From DATBMY01 sp036554605 (lineage in GTDB: Bacteria > Acidobacteriota > Blastocatellia > UBA7656): a stretch of 6,614 bases of DNA. Location: NCBI GenBank assembly GCA_036554605.1, contig DATBMY010000158.1, positions 1 through 6,614 of the forward strand, given 5' to 3'. Below the pieces are notes generated by a model, which did not search any database, was not told where the DNA came from, and saw only the letters and a list, made by a program, of their open reading frames with translations. This document shows, in pieces, positions 6,117 to 6,614 of the stretch (the first letter of the stretch is position 1; every line of letters begins with the position of its first letter). The translations under genes were made by a program, and so were the position numbers.

Positions 6117-6146
6117 TTGACTTGACGCGCGCGACGGCCATAGAAT
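6117..6146 (+). promoter_or_regulatory. Sigma70-like promoter for the DUF885-family gene
   Basis: TTGACT (6117-6122) and TAGAAT (6141-6146) are separated by 18 bp, each matching 5 of 6 consensus bases. Transcription would start near 6153, about 30 bases before the GTG start. A second TTGAC overlaps at 6122, but its spacing to the -10 (13 bp) is too short. A tandem GTCGCTTT (6102-6109 and 6111-6118) lies at the upstream edge; its meaning is unknown. Confidence 0.55.
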
Positions 6147-6174
6147 TTTCCAAGTTACAAAACTCGCATTCTCG

Positions 6175-6179
6175 GGAGG
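6175..6179 (+). promoter_or_regulatory. Strong ribosome binding site before a GTG start
   Basis: GGAGG, within GGGAGGG at 6174-6180, lies four bases before GTG at 6184. It supports this non-ATG start over the in-frame ATG at 6256, which has no such site and would remove the signal peptide. Confidence 0.65.
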
Positions 6180-6183
6180 GAAA

Positions 6184-6614
6184 GTGATCCGCAAGCTCGG
6201 CATATTTATCTTGATCGCGCTCGTTGCGCCTATAGCTCCGGGACAGGTGACGCCGATGAACGAAGAATCGAAAAAGCTCCACGCGCTCTTTAAAGAGGAT
6301 TGGGAATGGGGGCTTGAGCAATTCCCGGAAGCCGCCACTTTCCTGGGCGACAACCGCTATAATGACCGCCTGACCGATCTTTCGCCCGAAGCGATCGACC
6401 GTCGCAAGGCGCACGAGCGAGAGATGCTCGCCCGCATAGATAGGATCGATCGTTCCAGGCTGTCGGGCCAGGACCTTATCTCATACGATCTCTATCTCGC
6501 CGATAAGAAGTTCAACGTCGAGGGGCAACAATTCCCGGCCGAGTACATGCCTATAAGCCAGATGGACGGCTTGCAGATAAGCTTCGGCCAGCTTGCGGCC
6601 AACACACCTTTTAG
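6184..6614 (+). CDS. DUF885-family exported protein, N-terminal part (runs off the right edge)
   Basis: From GTG at 6184 the frame stays open to the window end, giving 143 codons and no stop. Residues 1 to about 20 look like a signal peptide: IRK, then a hydrophobic run LGIFILIALVAPIA, with cleavage probably near 18-21. The mature N-terminus matches the start of DUF885 proteins: a DWEWGLEQFPEAATFLGDNRYNDRLTD-type block (about 39-65), then LSPEAIDRR, IDRSRLSGQDLISYDLYL (about 87-104), and the PISQMDG segment. DUF885 proteins are several hundred residues long (often about 550-600), generally annotated as uncharacterised or peptidase-like; the HExxH-like region, if present, would be downstream of the window. 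It has its own promoter and is probably independent of the dap/amine oxidase transcript. The family call rests on remembered motifs and only the first quarter of the protein. Confidence 0.8.
   Translation, partial: MIRKLGIFILIALVAPIAPGQVTPMNEESKKLHALFKEDWEWGLEQFPEAATFLGDNRYNDRLTDLSPEAIDRRKAHEREMLARIDRIDRSRLSGQDLISYDLYLADKKFNVEGQQFPAEYMPISQMDGLQISFGQLAANTPF

Overview
This is a GC-rich (high fifties to about 60% by eye) bacterial chromosomal segment in which every gene I can support lies on the + strand. The first 3.6 kb is a compact lysine/diaminopimelate cluster: dapB, dapA, dapD and a class I PLP aminotransferase that is probably the succinyl-DAP aminotransferase (DapC role). Gaps between these genes are only 3 to 36 bp, so they are probably one transcript. 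Together they would turn aspartate semialdehyde and pyruvate into N-succinyl-LL-diaminopimelate in the cytoplasm; dapE and dapF are not in the window.

Seventeen bases after the aminotransferase comes a complete copper/topaquinone amine oxidase with a signal peptide, a very different kind of protein (exported, oxidative, probably catabolic). It has a good Shine-Dalgarno sequence and looks like the last gene of the same transcript. Its stop codon is formed by the first bases of a 120-bp palindromic element (5636-5755). That element has perfect 26-bp inverted arms, each starting with GTAG followed by its own GC-rich hairpin. This is the architecture of a REPIN, a pair of inverted REP sequences of the kind mobilised by RAYT Y1 transposases. 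A smaller GTAG-plus-hairpin sequence sits between dapD and the aminotransferase.

After the REPIN come a 94-residue two-helix membrane protein resembling the PGPGW/DUF454 type, then a good sigma70-like promoter and the first 143 codons of an exported DUF885-family protein. This last gene starts with GTG and runs off the right edge.

The organism cannot be named from this window. The dapB-dapA-dapD-aminotransferase order, the divergent DapD subfamily, the exported amine oxidase, the DUF885 protein and frequent ATA isoleucine codons in GC-rich DNA fit Acidobacteriota (for example Blastocatellia-like) or a similar soil phylum. That is inference with low to moderate confidence. Most of the window is ordinary metabolism. 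The parts most worth a second look are the REPIN, the altered active-site positions in DapD, and the amine oxidase attached to a lysine operon. I saw no tRNA, rRNA, CRISPR array, insertion sequence transposase or defence system.
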